Source: Ananas comosus
Lineage: Eukaryota > Streptophyta > Magnoliopsida > Poales > Bromeliaceae
Direction: 5' to 3'
DNA length: 64,000 bases
NCBI RefSeq assembly: GCF_001540865.1
Contig: NC_033632.1
Span: 12,193,729 to 12,257,728, forward strand
Part shown: piece by piece, positions 1-10,569 of the stretch
Layout of the letters: each line of letters starts with the position of its first letter
Position numbering within the stretch: position 1 is the first letter of the stretch
The notes under the pieces: model-generated
Database searches by the model: none
What the model saw: the letters and a program-made list of their open reading frames with translations, nothing else
What the model was told of the DNA's origin: nothing
Made by a program: the position numbers and the translations under genes

Positions 1-5
1 TGTAC

Positions 6-60
<55 letters not shown>
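1..60. repeat. (TA)n(GA)n microsatellite
   Basis: A TA run passes straight into a GA run that abuts the F2 fold-back element beginning near base 61. The same TA/GA edge recurs at other F2 copies. Confidence 0.95.
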
Positions 61-63
<3 letters not shown>

Positions 64-507
64 AGGCTCCTATGCTTTTGAAAGTACGGAGGCCTCTGTG
101 CTTGTAAGTTGTTTTCGATGATGAGACTTCCAATTCGGCGATCGGTTCCGTTAAATATGATCTACGCTATTGGAACTATCTAGAAACCAAATTTCATAAT
201 TTTTTGACTTTGTTTGCCTAGTGAACGAGTAGCCTCAAAATGAATGGTTGAAAATAAAAATCTCATAAAAAATAGTGATAAAAGACTCAAATTTCAAATC
301 GGAAGTATTGTTTTTAATCTTAATGTTAAGTAGAATTTTTTATTAAAATTTCATATAATTTGGAAACTTCTACACCGTTGAATTTAAAAACGTACCACAT
401 CGGCCGTTAAAATAGTCATTTTTGAGACCCTGTGATCGCTTGGTAAATGATGGCAAAAAATTATAAAATTTGATTTTTAGATAGTTCCAATAGCGTAGAT
501 TATGCCT
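61..507. mobile_element. F2 fold-back MITE, copy a (right end lost)
   Basis: The left end (gctaggctcctatgctttt) is followed by the palindrome-like tacggaggcctctgtgctt and the F2 core words ttgttttcgatgatg and gatcggttccgtta. The right half reads back as the reverse complement (atagttccaatagcgtagat against atctacgctattggaactat) and stops at a TA tract without the last ~75 bases. It codes for nothing. The family was defined here by comparison with 37327-37862 and 59058-59576. Confidence 0.7.
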
Positions 508-578
508 ATATATATGTATATATATATATGTATGTATATATATATATGTGTATGTATATATATATGTATATATATATA
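508..578. repeat. TA/TATG-rich microsatellite
   Basis: Interrupted TA repeat with tatg/tgta variants between F2 copy a and F1 copy D. It has no coding content. Confidence 0.9.
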
Positions 579-580
579 GT

Positions 581-781
581 TGAGCTAGAATACTCTCAAA
601 AGCACCAAGTTGATGGTGCTCTTGAGTTTTTAACCCTTGGATGGAGAAATGTAAGATTGAGATGATAGTGGTAGGTGATGGTAGGTGGAATAGTGTTTGA
701 TTCAAGGACTATTAGTAATTAAGAAGTAGATCCAAGGGCTAGAAACCTAAAAGCAAAAAGAGGGTGATACTTCTAGCTCAA

Positions 782-782
<1 letters not shown>
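581..782. mobile_element. F1-like fold-back MITE, copy D
   Basis: The ends tgagctagaa and ttctagctca are inverted. Inside them lies a short hairpin (agcaccaagttgatggtgct) and a second inverted pair (cccttggat / atccaaggg). TA-rich DNA lies on both sides. It is more diverged than copies A and B, so family membership is moderately supported. Confidence 0.5.

Positions 783-787
<5 letters not shown>

Positions 788-821
<34 letters not shown>
788..821. repeat. (TA)n microsatellite
   Basis: Uninterrupted AT dinucleotide run next to F1 copy D. Confidence 0.95.
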
Positions 822-823
<2 letters not shown>

Positions 824-923
824 ATTTCTCAAGTACCATTCAGAGTAGTCTAACTTAATTCTCTCTATAGCAGTACACAATTATAAAGGGGGGTAAAATT
901 GAAATATATATATATATATATAT

Positions 924-1170
924 GAGTCCGGCTACTATACTATCGATAGTACCAAGCACTTGGTACTATTGAGTTTTTTACCGTTAGATCTACCCCCTGA
1001 TCATTTCCACCCATTAGATTATACTATTAAACCAACCACTCACTCAAACCTAGGGGACCACTATCAATTAACAGGGGACCACTATCATCCTAACCGCACA
1101 TTTTTTCATCCAACAGCCGAAAACTCAATAGTACCAAGGACTTGGTACTATTGATAGTATAGTAGCATAA
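924..1170. mobile_element. F1 fold-back MITE, copy A
   Basis: Inverted arms at 931-977 and 1120-1166 match at about 44 of 47 positions. Each arm holds its own palindrome (agtaccaag..cttggtact). The outer word is gctactatact and the inner word agtttt; the core has ccgttagatctac, attagattatacta and aaccaacca. A (TA)n tract flanks it on the left and (CT)n(TA)n on the right, as expected for an element that targets microsatellites. No ORF of its own. Confidence 0.85.
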
Positions 1171-1171
1171 T

Positions 1172-1216
<45 letters not shown>
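1171..1216. repeat. (CT)n(TA)n microsatellite between two F1 copies
   Basis: A CT run then a TA run separates F1 copies A and B, which stand in the same orientation. Confidence 0.95.
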
Positions 1217-1217
<1 letters not shown>

Positions 1218-1463
1218 GTCCGGCTACTATACTCTTATGAGTATAGTCTCTTTTATGCTCATAAGTTTTTTATCATTAGATCTACTTCTTTGATCAGTTC
1301 TATCCGTTAGATTATACTATTCAACCAACCATCCACTCAACCCTAGGTGACCACTATTAACCTAACCAGGAACCACTATCATCCTAACCGCACATCTTTT
1401 CATTTAATGGTCGAAAACTTATGAGTACAAAGGAGCTATACTCATAAGAGTATAGTAGCTCTA
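1217..1463. mobile_element. F1 fold-back MITE, copy B
   Basis: It shares the outer word gctactatact (1223) and the core of copy A. The arm centre is entirely different (cttatgagtatag... instead of atcgatagtacc...). The right arm (1414-1459) matches the left arm of the same copy rather than that of copy A. TA-rich DNA flanks it. Confidence 0.85.
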
Positions 1464-1473
1464 GTCTCAATAC

Positions 1474-2670
1474 ATATATAAAATATAAATTATAATAATT
1501 TGGAAAAAAAAAAAGTCAACAAGTCACCGACATGAGTTCATATAAGTCTCTTTCCCATTGGTCGGAAGCTACATACGTTTGTTGTAATGAGATTCTGCGG
1601 GCCCCACATGGACAATCGTGTTATTGTTCGACCGCGCGCATAAAAGTTCTTCTGCGAGCGCATCACGCACCGCCCACAAACCAAGCGGAGAAGGGATCGA
1701 ACGGTCCAAGAGAGAAGTTCCGCATAGGTTTTTCGTGCGGACGGCCGGAGGGTCGCGCACAGATCCTAGCTTTTGTTTTATGCGGTCGCTGGAAAGATTC
1801 GGTGCCCCTTTCCGGAGAAAAGAGGGGCGAAAAAGAAATTTAATAAAAAAAAGGTATTTTACTTTTTAATTTTAATTTTTTAATAAGAAAAATGATAATG
1901 TACACGTGGCACAATCTCGACCTTAGATAAATATCTGAGGAGCCGGGTATGACGTGGAGAGTTCACTGGTGGACACGTGTCAGATCAGGATCCTTTGAAA
2001 TAAAAAATGTTTTGTGCACGTACATTTTATATTTATTTTAAAAAAGAAAATAACAAAATTAAACATTTTCTTAAATTCAAATTTTCATGTTTCTATTATG
2101 ACGCCAAAATTAATTTTTTTTATATAAATAAATTTATCTAACAATAAATAAAAAATGGAATTAGACCAAAATAATTTAACTTCGATATTAAATAAAATTT
2201 TAAAATTACGCAGTACACGACTAATGTGGTGGATATAATGATTTGTATTTGAAATAAGCACGCGTAATCAATTCAAACACCATGTATAGAATTTTAAATT
2301 CTTTTTAACTTTTATGTATTTTTTTATTATGTTAATAAAATTTAAATTTTAAATTTTAAATTAAAGTTTTTGGGACATTCCAAATGTTACTTTGACCAAT
2401 TAATTTTTGCAATCATTTGCTTCTCCTCGTGTTTCTCGCTAATCCTCTCGCTAATCCTGGATTAAAGTAGTGTTTTACACTAACCACAAATTGTACCCAA
2501 AAATAGTTGATTATCTATTTCAGAAATTAGAGGGATATATAACAATTTAATTAACTATTAGTTATTGGCATTAGTTGAATTCATTCTATTTTCAGTAGAA
2601 AATAAATCAAAGCTATAAATTTAAGGGAATATAAAAGTAAATTTGAGTTAAAATATTTTTAAAACTAGTA
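1474..2670. other. Intergenic, no gene recognised
   Basis: Mostly AT-rich sequence. A moderately GC-rich patch at 1585-1815 contains open frames on both strands, but none has a recognisable domain, promoter or splice context. A G-box core (acacgtgg) lies near 1902 and tttaaatttt runs near 2340. Confidence 0.6.
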
Positions 2671-2900
2671 AACTCTCGACGCTTTTATGTTGTTTACGAA
2701 GATGGAGTATCCGAATCGACAGTCAGCACCATATATATATATATATATATGCTCTTCGACACTTGAATTTTTATGAATCAAATTTCATAATTTTCGATAT
2801 CATTTGTCTAATAATTAAATAGACTCAAACACATTTTATCTATACCGTTAAAAATTGTGAATTTTGTGACCGCTTGAATAGCAGTTCAAGTGTCGCATAT
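2671..2900. mobile_element. Degenerate F2 relic with embedded (TA)n
   Basis: Keeps F2 words such as tgttgtttacgaagatg, caaatttcataattttcgatatcatttg (in pieces) and accgttaaaa, and has a TA run at 2732-2750. Ends are not definable. Confidence 0.45.
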
Positions 2901-3526
2901 CTTATTTAATGATTCTCATCGTGGATTCCAATGTAAAACTATCAAAAATAATGTAGAAGAGCGAAATATCACATTTATTTTTGTTAGATATATTTCGAAT
3001 TTTTTGAAACTGCAAGGTCTTCTAACCCAATTATATTTTGGTTATGCGATTAAGTTACATTTAGATTATATCTAATTTTATTGAAAGTATTTTTAGTCTT
3101 AGTGAATTTGCATTTTTAATTGTATTATAATTTACCCTCTATTCGGTAAACAGATGAGAAAACTATGTGGTATATTATGGAATTAGAGTTTTCTGACAGA
3201 GGCATATATATATTTTGTACTTCGGTTTAATTATACATACCGAAAAGTTTCTATTCCCTCTCTGCCCGTGAATATATGCAGTCGATTTTCAAACCACGTA
3301 AATATTTATGTACTTTGTTTGCTTCTCTCTTTCTCAATTCTCTTTTGCTTTTTTGTGCGCCAAACAAATTAGATTTTTTTCGCTTTTGTTATAAACAAAT
3401 CAATATAAGAGCAAATCTGGTAACCGAGTAAGTGACGGATTCATAATAATTTTTAAAAATATTCTAGATCAACTCTGAAAAATAATATGAAAAATATATA
3501 CAAAGACTATCTGTAATAAACTTTAC

Positions 3527-3706
3527 TCTCGTACCGACCGTCCCTAGCGTAAGAGGCAAAAGGGCTTGATCGTTGGTACCCGAGACCCAAGTTCGAATTG
3601 TAGTTGATTCACGTTTCCAGCTAATTAAGTTTATTTCTAAATGAAATAAACGAAACGGGTAGCATGCTATCTTTCTCTAAAAATAAATAAATAAATAAAT
3701 TTTATT
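3527..3706 (+). mobile_element. tRNA-related SINE
   Basis: An A-box-like stretch (ctagcgtaagaggcaaaagg) and a degenerate B-box-like stretch (aagttcgaattgtag) are followed by a short body and an (aaat)n tail at 3685-3701. The flanks actttactctcgt and attttattctcat are similar and could be a decayed target duplication. The cloverleaf is not intact, so this is not a tRNA gene. Confidence 0.55.
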
Positions 3707-4024
3707 CTCATCAATTAACTATATTATTTTACAAATCGAATTTGATCTTCATAATTGATTACCTGTCAAAAATTGGACAAAAGCTGCTTCTCCATCTCTT
3801 TTTGCACCCACTAGTGATTTGTTTATGTAAAAGCTAATCACATTTAGTACACATCCACTCCTTTCACTTGATTAAAGCTGCTCCATAAAGCAGTCAAAAG
3901 CTTTTCCCAAAAGCCAATTTGTGCAATTGGATGTGAGATGTTGAGGATTTTGTGTATCCATTTGTTTCAAATTATCTTCTTGCCATGTATTATATTCTTA
4001 TGTTGTACTGCTTCATTTATTTTT
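3707..4024. other. Intergenic, possible hAT-like relic
   Basis: AT-rich. The words aaaagctgcttctcc and taaagctgctccataaagcag resemble arms of a small MITE, but no clean ends are visible. Confidence 0.35.
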
Positions 4025-4370
4025 GGGCAAACTTCAATTACCCCTCGTGGTTTCGCACTTTCTTATTTTAGTATCCTGTGATTTAAAGTGTATCAATTTA
4101 GTACCTTGTGGTTTCACTTTTCTCTTTCCATCAGCTCCTCCATTAATATTTCATTAATTCAGATATTCCACCTAGGTTTATCGAATATTCACTTTAGTAC
4201 CTTTTTAGTTTTAACTTAATTCGTCACTGATTTAACGAAAAAAAATTAGTGGAAGGGATAATAAAAAGAGAAAAATAAAACCACGGGATACTAAATCGTT
4301 ACACTTTAAACCACAGGGTACCAAAGTAAGAAAGTGCAAAACCACAGGGGTGGTCTTTGAAATTTTTGCT
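4025..4370. mobile_element. F3 fold-back MITE, copy a
   Basis: The arms are about 105 bases long. The left carries tggtttcgcactttctta and atttaaagtgtatcaattta; the right carries their complements (acactttaaaccacagg, aagtgcaaaaccacagg). The core is A/T-rich and non-coding. Other copies: 23990-24334, 40110-40209, 46429-46856 and 63594-63677. Confidence 0.8.
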
Positions 4371-6748
4371 TTATTTTTTAGACCTCTCACCTATAAATAA
4401 TCTATTTTAATTTTTTTAAAATTAAGAATTAAGTAATTTTAATGAGATAAAACAAGAATTTTGTTATATTTATTGATACTTTTGTTTACCAATTAAAAGA
4501 AATTAGAATTAAACTGAATCATATGGTTTCAACTTTTTCTCACCTAAGAATCGACAGCTAAATAGAATAGTAAAATAATATTTTTAGACAAAAAAGTATA
4601 AAGTATAGAACGGTACCATCGTGTAATTTGCAAAAAAGTACATATAACTTTACTGTCGCGATTAACGGTGAGGATTTACGGTGAAACGAAAATAAAATCA
4701 CAGATAATTATGTATAATTTTTTGAATCACATGATGTAGGACATCATTAAAATAGGCAGAACCTCAGGTGTGGGGCAAATTGATTTTTTTTTTTTTTTTT
4801 TTTTGGACTGGGATGGAAGGGGCCAAGGAATCAATTGAGACATCTTTTGGATGACCCACACAAAAAGGTTTGGAAAATAAATAAAGGAACTAAAGTTGGG
4901 TGCTCTTTGATATCCCAAAGTGGCCTATGTTGAAACCCTAAGTGTGCACCCCCTTTAATAAAAAGAAGAAAAGGTACAGAGAAAGCACCAAGTATCTAGC
5001 ATTAGAAAGATCTTACATTGACATGAAAGTTAAGTTACTGTGTTGGTCATTGTTTTCCCACTTTGGTGGGTATTTTAGGTCCTAGATGTCCATTAAAGAA
5101 TTTTCAAAAAGTTGCTTTATTAAAGAGAGGGAATAAAAAAATAAATAAATAAAAGAACTCATGTCTGCGAGTGTCCAAGTGTCTACTTTGAAGTTTCTAC
5201 TTCTATCTATCATAGAATATCGCCGAGAGAATTAAGCAGCTGTTGCTCAAACAACGGTTCCGCAGAAACTTTGATAACGAAAAGACAAATGGATGTGCTC
5301 AATTTTAAGCAAACAGCTAATGACACAAGACAACAAAAGGAAACAAGCAAGGGAGATTAATCCAAAGCGATTAGCGGAAACTACGATGAATCGATTAACT
5401 AAATGTGTCACTAATCTCCAAACCACTCTCATTAATCAATTCCATTGCAACTCTTTAATTTCATTACAACAACTACCACTACAACAAATATAACTTGGAA
5501 AAAGAAAAAGGAGAGAGAGAGAGAGAGAGAGATTGTATGAGAAACTCAGATCACATGGAGGCAAGAAAATACCAGGTTTGTTAGTTAGAGCACATTTAAA
5601 TACTGAAGAGATTTGTTGTTATTAATGTATTCTTAGTAGAGTTCTTCTATAAATTAATATTTTGCGAGGTCAAAAATTAGGGGGAAAAAACAATATTTAG
5701 GAAGTTCCATTTACAATATGGAATATATGCAATCATAACATAGACATAGATAAAAATAGAAAAAGTTTAGTATTAGCAAATTAGGTGCATATATAATAAG
5801 TCACATGAAATTAATAAAGGATATTGTTGAGGCTTAACTACTCTTCTTTCCTATTATGGGCAATAAATTAAGATCACAAAGTAATAGGATTTGTTATGCT
5901 CTTCAAATGTCCAATAATAATCCTATTAATTTAGTTCTTTTGATAAAGTAATAATCCTATTTATATGCATACTAAGTTACTAGATTCATGATCACACATC
6001 AAGTTCCAAAATAGTAAATTACTTCTTTTTTCCTTTTTTTTTTTAACAATATTATCTCTATTTACTGTTTGACATGTTAAGCTTTAATTCTTGTATTTAT
6101 TTATAAGATTTAAAGAAAAGAAGTAGGTTAAGAAAGATAAGATCATACAATTAAAGATACGTATCCAAGTTTAAATCAAGAATTGTACGACGCTAACCGA
6201 TGAATTCGTAGAGAGTTGCAGAAAAGTCTATTAAGGAGTACAAGCAGTAATTTGAGTTTAAACAGTCAAAACTGATTTGGTTTGAATCAATTTCAGCCTT
6301 GACTGAACCAAGGCTCGCACGACTTAAACTTAATTTTCGTCAAATTTTTGTGATTCTGATCCAATTTTTGCAGTTTTGGCCACTTTCGGCTTGTTTCGAT
6401 ATGTTTTCAGAGGTTTTAATTGACAAATTTTAACACACTTTACAATCACAAATATTAGTAGTACACCATTTTGTGGTGCCAATATATATGTTGCTAATGA
6501 TAGCCTTATACATTTTGCTGATATAATAGACATGATTCTTTCTCCCAAGCATTTGAGTATTTCATGTAACAAGTAGCAAAATGGAGCAATATTTCACCAT
6601 CATCAGCTTCACGTTCAAAAATGAGTTAAAGAGTACACAGTAGGTTTAGTATGTTGATCTTATACAGTTACTGATCCAAAACTTACTGAATAACTAATCA
6701 ATCTAGGTAGCATTCTCACGCAAGAGAGACGATCCCCAATTCGAAGGA
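4371..6748. other. Intergenic, upstream of the PRUNE-like gene
   Basis: AT-rich with a T-run near 4784-4804 and a (GA)n run at 5512-5531. No conserved coding sequence was recognised. The last few hundred bases may hold the promoter or a 5' untranslated exon of the following gene, because its reading frame stays open back to a stop at 6704-6706. Confidence 0.5.
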
Positions 6749-9141
6749 ATGCGAAGAGAAAACCAATCCATGCCATATAGAGGAAGCACATTGGACTCAG
6801 AACCAACCATCCAAAATTCAAGTTTTTCGCATTCCTTATCAGACATATGGGAAAGAGAATCCAAATGGAGTTTACCAAACACTTATTATGATCATGCAAT
6901 AAGGCTAGAGAAACAAGAGACGAATTCTACGCCGGAAAGTGTTGTTGTTGAGGTGGAGGAAAATTCACCAGCTGATAACAATAGTCATCTGAAAGAGCTC
7001 AAAAGAACATTTACCGAGGAAGGAAAAAATGCGACTCATTATAAGAATTACTCGCCTCGATCCGCTGCAACATTCTATTGCGGTAGCTTCTCGCCTTCTG
7101 ATGCTTCTGTTTTGGAAATGTGCAATAGTATCGAAAGGCTGAACAAATATTTGGAAGCTACGAAAGCTGATGTTGAAGCTGGTGTTCCCGGAAAGTTTCT
7201 GCAAGCTGTTATAGGGCAAGAACTTGCTGGTACGCGATATGATAGTATTAGACTTGTAGAGCTTCTCAAAGTACTGTTTGAGTAGCGCTGTTCGAAAACG
7301 CACTCACATCTTTTGTTTAAAATACTTTTTGCATATGCATGCTAAATCATCTATTTACAACTATAAATCTGTCAAATCTGAATTTTTATGTACCCCTCAA
7401 AAAGTGAATTCTATTACAAAATATGCCCATATGTATCATAAGTTTACGAATGATCATCAATTTTATGAAGGAATTTCAGTTTTCTATTAACAATACTTCT
7501 TCTTAGAAAAGCTCATTTTCGCCTCCTGACACAACAAAAGCTTCTGACATTATATTACCTAAATTTCTTATTCATAAAAGCGTCTATTTCCTAGATAGGG
7601 AGTTATATACTATTCCAAATTAAGTGAAATATATATATCTCGCTATCTCGAGTTTGACATTGTATTGTTTCAGATGTCGGATCTATAATTTCTACAATAA
7701 CATACGCCTTCTTCCTGCATGAGTACAAAACAAATAGTCATCATTGCACAGTGCCAATCATAAACATTAGTAGGGCAGAGTTTAATGCACACGCCGAGCT
7801 AAAATGGTTGCTTCGTTCATGTCGAGTTGAGGAAACTCACTTGGTTTTTATCGATGAGGTATAAGAGAGATTTCAATCTATTTACCTATCAAAATCGGTG
7901 TATACTTTTGCTACTAATCATGGCTTTAAATGGCACAGCAGGTTGACCTTTCTTATCATGACTTATTCGGAAATCTAAAGCTAGTATTGCTGAACTGCGA
8001 CAAACTCCCATTGAAGCAAGAGGTATTCATGTTTGCTAAAAAAATCAACATCATTATGAATATCAATGAGTGGCATTCATGTTTTATGCAGGGATTGAAA
8101 GATGCATTGGCCGAAATTGTCGACAGCAAACAGGTAATCCACCGTTTCAAATATCAAGTGATTTATATACCTGAGCGGAGCGATGTATATGATTCTCATC
8201 GCATTGACTATTACAAGATAAATTATTAAGAAAAGAACTGTAAAATGGTTCATGTTCTTAGCAGGATTGCACAAGTTGTGCAGTAGTGGCTGAAAAGTTC
8301 TTGGAGACAATTCCAGAAATCCTAGCAGGGCAAGGATTTTGTAGACTTCTGGTATATATATGTTATGATATATATCCTTATTGGTTTTGCTAAGTAAATT
8401 CTAAATATATTGCTAAATTTTACTTTAATTTGATTCGGTACATGATATTTGTTGAAATTTACAATTGGATGCAGTTATCAGGCATTCTCTTGGACACAAC
8501 AGACCTGCAAAGTGCTAATTGCACCTCCAAAGATAAATACACGGCGACGCTACTGATCAAAGGAGCCGGTCGATTCGGATTCAGTGGACTTTATCAGATA
8601 TGTAAGTTAACAATTATATTATCAATTATCACATTTTAGAAACAAATGTTGTCTCTGATAGAAAAAGAAAATTGTAAATATATAGTTAGCCACTGTAATA
8701 ATTTTCAGTCACTGACACTGTGATAAGAAATTAAGTTACTCTTTGATGTTAATGCTTGGGGTGCTAATCGTCGCAGTGAGGTACAAAATGAATGACATAA
8801 CAGATCTTAAGGTGCAGGACATACTCCGAAGGGATTTCAAAAAGTGGACAAGAGTCTCAGGTTCAATTTTCATCTGTCTCTGTCGGTTACGCTATCTGTA
8901 CAAATAATATAATCTTGTGCACATGATATAAGTGTCACATTATCGTTTTTGATGGCGTGAGCAGGAAAACCGATTAGCGCTGGTTCGAGATTGACGGTGA
9001 TCCATATCGGTATGAGTTCGATCGGAGTTTCGATTGAGCAACTTCTTTCTCATGAAGATTCAGCAGCCCGCGAAGTTACGCTATTTCAAGGTGACAAAAT
9101 GCTCTTGTCCATGCCCTTCAAAAATTATCAATTTATTAAAA

Positions 9142-9181
<40 letters not shown>

Positions 9182-10264
9182 CTCTCTAATTTTTCAGAAC
9201 ATATGCTTTTGATCTATTCCAGAATCGGAGAAATTGCGGCTGCTGATGGTTGTTTCAGGGCATTATGATTATAACAAAAACTTCAAGGTATATCAACCTT
9301 TTCAATTTGTCGTATTGTGACGCCCCACTTTCCAGAGAGTTAACCATCCTAAAACTACTCTAGCCCTAATATGCTTAACTCTCTTAACCTTTTGAGCGTA
9401 GCTAACGCCCAAAATATTATAACCGGATTAAGAGTTTTAGCCCTATAATATCTTATATATAGAATTATCGAGGTTTCACATTCTCCCCATTTTATGCCTT
9501 GACGTCCTCGTCAGGCTCAGACTCACAAGTATCAGGCAACGTGAGACTCGTCTCGCTATCCTTAACCAACTTTGTAGGGGAGTCGCATTTTACCCACAAT
9601 AGTCATCAGCAAGATAGCTTCGCTCTCTCCGCTATATATTCTGGCTCAGCTAAGACTCATCTCACACTTTCAACTGGTAATTGACTCTGATACCAACTGC
9701 GACGCCTTACTTCCCAGGAGGTCACCCACCCATTCTAAAACTATTATAACCCTAACACGCTTAACTCTCTTAACCTGTTGGGTCTAGCCATCGCCTAAAA
9801 TGCTATAGCCGGGTTGAAAGTTTTAGCCCTGTAATATATCTTATATATAGAACTACCGGGTTCTCACACGTACGTTGCTAATTGCGTTGTTTGAATTTGC
9901 TAATCAGTTTATCACATTACATTGTTAGAGAGAGATTTTGGTTTCTGCGAGCACCGCGGAACTTATGGCGAGTTTCCTCCACTTCTTCAGTACTAATGGG
10001 AAGAATCTCCCACTCAAAGCTTTGGATCAACTAGGTCAGTAATAGTATTTACAAGCACTAAACATATCAATCAAATTGTTTTTAGGCGCTAAAAAGTTTC
10101 CGCGAAACATTAATGCTCTTATGACTTATGTTCTGTACTAATCTATCTGCTTTGCAGATTTAAAAGAGGAGCAAAGAGCGTTCGAGATCGATAACAAGTT
10201 GACGTCGAGGAGAAGCATAGAGCGAATTTTGGAAGAGTTTGGAGGGGTGTTGAGGAAGCTGTAG
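6749..10264 (+). CDS. PRUNE/DHHA2-type exopolyphosphatase-like protein
   Basis: Eleven exons join in frame into 496 residues: 6749-7229, 7674-7858, 7942-8022, 8092-8133, 8265-8351, 8475-8601, 8777-8860, 8965-9090, 9223-9287, 9929-10034, 10158-10264. The fold is that of the cytosolic DHH-DHHA2 phosphoesterases related to animal PRUNE1, which cleave short polyphosphate or nucleotide substrates with bound metal. Visible family words are INISRAEFNAHAELKWLL, FIDEVDL, LSGILLDTTDL and, in DHHA2, LRYKMNDITDLKVQDILRRD. An N-terminal extension of about 140 residues is Ser-rich and low in conservation. Two of the four metal motifs look altered: the first reads ELADVGSIIST without the usual aspartates, and the DHH triad position reads NCDK. 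Catalysis is therefore uncertain. The ATG was chosen as the first in the open frame; an upstream exon cannot be excluded. Intron 9 contains a Cassandra TRIM. Confidence 0.85.
9147..9177. repeat. (TA)n microsatellite in intron 8
   Basis: Pure TA run about 55 bases after the intron 8 donor of the PRUNE-like gene. It ends about 45 bases before the acceptor of the next exon. Confidence 0.95.
9316..9868 (-). mobile_element. Cassandra-type TRIM retrotransposon carrying 5S rRNA sequence
   Basis: Two direct repeats of 165 and 171 bases (9316-9480, 9698-9868) begin TG and end CA. Read on the minus strand, the 5' LTR is followed by ttggtatcagagtc (9683-9696), a primer-binding site for initiator methionine tRNA, and the 3' LTR is preceded by the purine tract aaaatggggagaa (9481-9494). 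Flanks cgtat (9311-9315) and cgtac (9869-9873) are a near-perfect 5-bp target duplication. The LTR contains gggtgacctcctgggaagt and agttaagcgtg, the 3' half of 5S rRNA including its internal promoter C-box, as in Cassandra elements. It has no coding capacity and lies antisense in intron 9 of the PRUNE-like gene. The 9316 LTR copy has lost more of the 5S box. Confidence 0.9.
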
Positions 10265-10562
10265 CAGTTTTAATGAGATATGCAGTTGCAAAATGTCTAA
10301 AAGATTGTTTCTTGATCCATAAATATTGTTCTAAAATAACATACGCGCGTAGAATGAGAGTGAACGATTCATCGCAATCGAAGAAACAAAAGGAAAACAA
10401 ATATATAGTCTTATATATATGGGATGCTCATTTTAGCTTTTGCAGTAAACAGATAAAAATTGTGTTGACTCGAAGCATGTCGTGACGAAAATGTACTTCG
10501 CGACTGAAAGATTATGACATTATTTCTGCGGCCCTGCTGAAAAATATATAGAAAAGTACAAC

Positions 10563-10568
10563 AATAAA
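10563..10568 (+). terminator. Candidate poly(A) signal AATAAA
   Basis: AATAAA lies about 300 bases after the stop codon of the PRUNE-like gene. Plant signals are loose, so this is only a candidate. Confidence 0.35.
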
Positions 10569-10569
10569 T

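Noticed and set aside
1532..1869. Overlapping open frames on both strands in a GC-richer patch
   Set aside because: Frames are open in several phases at once, show no domain, and lack promoter or splice context; this is what short GC-rich DNA gives by chance.
3527..3706. Possible tRNA gene
   Set aside because: A- and B-box-like words are present, but no cloverleaf can be drawn and an (aaat)n tail follows, so a SINE fits better.
9698..9868. Possible 5S rRNA gene
   Set aside because: Only the 3' half of 5S is recognisable and it lies within an LTR with a primer site and target duplication.
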